Both the position numbers and the translations under genes were made by a program. Source: Strigops habroptila (taxonomy: Eukaryota > Chordata > Aves > Psittaciformes > Psittacidae). Taken from it: DNA of 64,000 nt. Position 1 is the stretch's first letter, and every line of letters starts with the position of its first letter. The notes under the pieces are model-generated. The model worked only from the letters and a program-made list of their open reading frames with translations. It was not told the origin of the DNA and did not search any database. Below, one piece after another: positions 60,884-64,000 of the stretch. Where the stretch lies: NCBI RefSeq assembly GCF_004027225.2, contig NC_044278.2, forward strand, positions 66,621,423-66,685,422, written 5' to 3'.

Positions 60884-60927
<44 letters not shown>

Positions 60928-63900
60928 ACATAGAACAACAATAACAAAAGGATTCTTCCCTTTTAGGTATTTCAAATAGAAATTATTTTTTTCCAACTAA
61001 GTACAATTTTAATTTCCATTCTATAATGCACTGTTAAAGATTTTGCCTTTTCATAAACAACATGATAATTTCAGAAATCAGTTGTTTATTTAAAGTAATT
61101 TCACACACTCAAGCAAAGTATTAGTTAGTTGCAATACATGTAAAATTAAGTCCCACAGTCAAAGCAATGTCTGCTTGGAAAGAATAGATAACCATGTCTA
61201 AATTCTCACAGAATATCTATAATGACAGTTAGACATATGCCTGTGCCCATATCTAAGCTTACATTAATTGTATATTTTTAAGCATTTCCTATCTGAATTT
61301 AAAGGCAGAGCAAAAGCCAGCCAAAGGCCAGTTTTAGACTTCTGCTCAATTTTTAGTCTCTGAAACTGCCCAATTTGTAGTCTCTTCCTACAGACTGCCT
61401 TTCCATGAATTGGTTTTATCTTAGTCTCTCTATCCTTTTTCTCCATTCTATTTCTTCTTGTTTGTGCCTTTCATTTGCTTTTCAGACTTCTGTGAAGTAC
61501 ATGCAGCACTGCTCCTGCCCTGAATTGCAGTCCCTTTATCCTGCAGAGGAACATGGTCAGAAAAATGTGGTCTCAATTTGATAAAGACTGGGAAGAACCT
61601 TAATTTTATCATACAGTCAACTCACCACTAAAGCTTGGTTTTGATCATATTAAATCCCAAAAGAACAGCTAGGACAAGGAAATTTATTAGAGGAAAAGCT
61701 GTTTTAGTGCTATGCTTTTTTTTCACAAGGCATATGAAGTGAAATGTGCCAGTGGTCTGAGTGCCATGCTTTCATACAACTCTCTTGTAGGACAAGGATT
61801 TTACATACAGAAGAGATGAGTGAGCCACTTCTGTGTCATCTCAAGCCATGACTATTGTTACAATACCTGACACTACCATGGTCCTGAAAGCAGCCAAGGC
61901 AGTACCTCTCTTCTTCACTGTGTAGCCTAGGAAGGCTACTAAAGAGTTTCTGTCACTGAGGCCAAGTGATGTTGCCTGGTCAGGTGTATGCTATCAAGCC
62001 ATTTAGGTTCTGTAACAGGCCAACGAGATCTAGCCTGCAGGTTAGGATGAGCCCCTGAACTGAAATAAATCTCAAACTCTGCCTATGAATTTTCTGACAG
62101 AAGACCAGGCAGCTTGATGGGTATCAAAAGCTGATGTGAGCTGTCCAGGTGACAGCTGTAGAGCTTGAGCCCATTAGAAGGCTGGTACAGTAATAGCTGT
62201 CGGGCATCTCTTCAGCAGAAAATTTCTGGATCTTCTCATGTACATAATCTGTTTCACAACACCTTGGTTACATGTTTTGTGTAAAGAAAGAAGGTTGCTG
62301 ATATATATAGTCAGTGGGGAGTGAAGCAAAGGAGGATTTTGCTTTCTTTGAATCTGATCAGTGGTAATTTAATGTGGGAATTATGTAGAGATAATGTGAT
62401 AATGCATAGTGATTACTCCTTATCATTGCTTGTAAATACGGCACTGAAGCAGAAGGAAAAATAAACAAAACCAAGAAACATATGTTTAAAAAAAAAGTGT
62501 CTCTAAGCAGCAAATAGTAGGACTATCTCAGCAACTCCAGTACCTTGCGTTGTTCCACAGTTACTTTTATATATACATTCATGTGTGTCAGTACATACAT
62601 GAGTCATAGAAGTCTAGATAAGAATTTAAAAGGCCAATAAGGCACTTTAACTCTCGACTCCTTGAAAGTGTGAGCAGCCCTTGCTAATTCATCTTGGCAG
62701 GAGGGAGCTCACTTCTGACTGGATTTTTAGGGACAAAATATGTTAAAATGATGAGAGGCAAGTCCAAATGATCTATGCCTCTTCTCTTACTCTGAATCTG
62801 TTAATGCTGAAACTGGGACAACCTGCTAACAATTCTGCAGCAAAGAGAAGCCAACTTCCAAGCACAGTTGCTGTAACAGTCAGAGCATGTGTGGTAGGAG
62901 GAACACATAGAGACATGTTGGAGAAAGAAAATCCTCGTAAACTCTTACTGTACTTACTTTTTACACTAATGATGAAGTAAATCAGTGGAATCACCTGAAC
63001 AGGACCTTATCTTGTTTTAGATGCCAGTTCAGGTGCAGCCCCCAAATGCAGAATTTCAAGCTGCAGTGTTGTTCTATAGAGGCAACTCTGGCTGGGTGGA
63101 AGGATGAGCAAACTCATTCCACTTTTACTTGGCACTGTACCACACAGAGATATAGAGTTGAGAAAGGAAAAATCATGAGAGGGGATAGGAGAAAAACAGA
63201 CAATAAATACAAGTATTCCTTCCCTTTTTTTCCCCTGATATTTAAGCCTTCCAGTGTGTTTATTATTCTCTTTGCTATTGTTAGACTAATTTTCATTTAT
63301 TTGGTTATGATGCATTGTTCCTAGTAAGCCTATGATGTCTCTTAGTGTAATAAAGCTCTCTGTTGATGCTGTTAGTCCTACTGGCCTAATTACAAGAGAA
63401 GAAGCAGTCTTTCCAGAAAGATTTCAATGAACTTCAATAACAGATGAAACAGTTTATATAGACCACTAAATTGAAACTACATTATTCCCAAAGAGCAAAT
63501 ACAGGAAGGTATATTTAAATCAATATTTTTTTTCAACAGGAAAATCAGTGGGTTTTGTCTTCACATACCCAATCCATAAATGTCAGAAAAGCGAACTGCC
63601 ACTGGAGTACTTCATACAGTCAGTTCGTAAAATTATTTCGAAAAGAAATTTAAGCCTTGATGTTTTACACAGAAACACGTTGTCAGATGTTTGTTTGTTA
63701 GGCACATTACTTCTGCTTTAAGCATCTCTGGGACAACTATGTTCCTTCAGTGAATGATTTTCAATATTTTTTCAAATAACTAAAAGTAATTTGAACATGA
63801 ATTATGATTTCAGATGTGTGTATGCATATATGCAAATACATTAGAATTCCTGGGAATTTTGCCTGTACACACACACATAGACATCCAGTCAGGTAAGTTT

Positions 63901-64000
63901 CTCTCTACAATATTCTGTTCCTGTTAATACTGGAAGGCATATTGCATATGTTTCCGTCTTATCCATGTCTGGCACCATAAATCAAAGCTTACGATGGTTA
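59596..64000. other. A/T-rich DNA without a recognised gene
   Basis: It holds the T39 run (60888-60926). The stretch 61450-63200 is somewhat less A/T-rich and has a few more open frames (62768-62980 plus, 62773-62994 minus, 63046-63324 plus), but none shows a domain, signal peptide or splice context I can support. Confidence 0.55.
60888..60926. repeat. T39 homopolymer
   Basis: Thirty-nine consecutive T bases, the longest homopolymer in the window. There is no retrocopy body on the minus strand next to it that I can recognise, so it is listed as simple sequence. Its exact length is likely to be unreliable in any assembly. Confidence 0.95.

Noticed and set aside
1..64000. tRNA, rRNA or other structured RNA genes
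   Set aside because: I looked for the tRNA B-box pattern and for long perfect stems and saw none that held up. A covariance-model search would be decisive, and I could not run it.

Overview
The window looks like nuclear DNA from a bird. Three things point there: (1) the interspersed repeats are almost all CR1 LINEs of the avian type, with 3' ends built on an ATTCTATG-like octamer tail; (2) there are three solo LTRs of endogenous-retrovirus families that I recognise from bird genomes; (3) there is no sign of mammalian Alu/B1/L1 sequence. The background is clearly A/T-rich (judged by eye, not computed), and no reading frame resembles a host protein. I read it as an intergenic region or a very large intron. 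Species and locus cannot be named from the sequence alone.

Layout. 1-4.8 kb: unannotated A/T-rich DNA with short tandem duplications. 4.83-5.10 kb: a very old CR1 fragment of a type I also recall from turtles and crocodilians. 8.53-9.13 and 21.87-22.45 kb: two solo LTRs of one ERV family, both on the minus strand. 10.7 kb: a short CR1 piece. 12.9 kb: a (GATAT)n microsatellite. 23.6-24.75 kb: a 1.14 kb solo LTR of a second ERV family on the plus strand, with an internal ~45-52 bp repeat array and a probable 5-bp target-site duplication. 24.75-34.65 kb: about 10 kb without a recognisable repeat or gene, holding one exon-like interval at 29.07-29.17 kb.

The most informative element lies at 34.7-36.75 kb. 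It is a CR1 that keeps its GC-rich 5' leader, all of ORF1 (zinc-knuckle-like cysteines, coiled coil, SGNH-type esterase) and the first part of ORF2 (apurinic-type endonuclease). It then jumps straight to the CR1 3' tail, so the rest of the endonuclease and the whole reverse transcriptase are missing. A 24-base C run lies just upstream. ORF1 has one in-frame stop, ORF2 has a frameshift, and the element is dead.

From 39 to 59.6 kb there are eight more 5'-truncated CR1 pieces in both orientations. Two have tails that grew into pentanucleotide arrays (39.7 and 41.0 kb), and one pair forms an inverted repeat (56.65-56.97 kb). The remainder is A/T-rich with simple repeats, including T39 at 60.89 kb, a CCCA array at 44.05 kb and a polypurine tract at 48.8 kb.

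Nothing here forms an operon, CRISPR array or multi-gene system. The window is a record of retroelement insertion and decay, and the open questions concern the internally deleted CR1, the LTR repeat array, and a few unusual simple-sequence structures.
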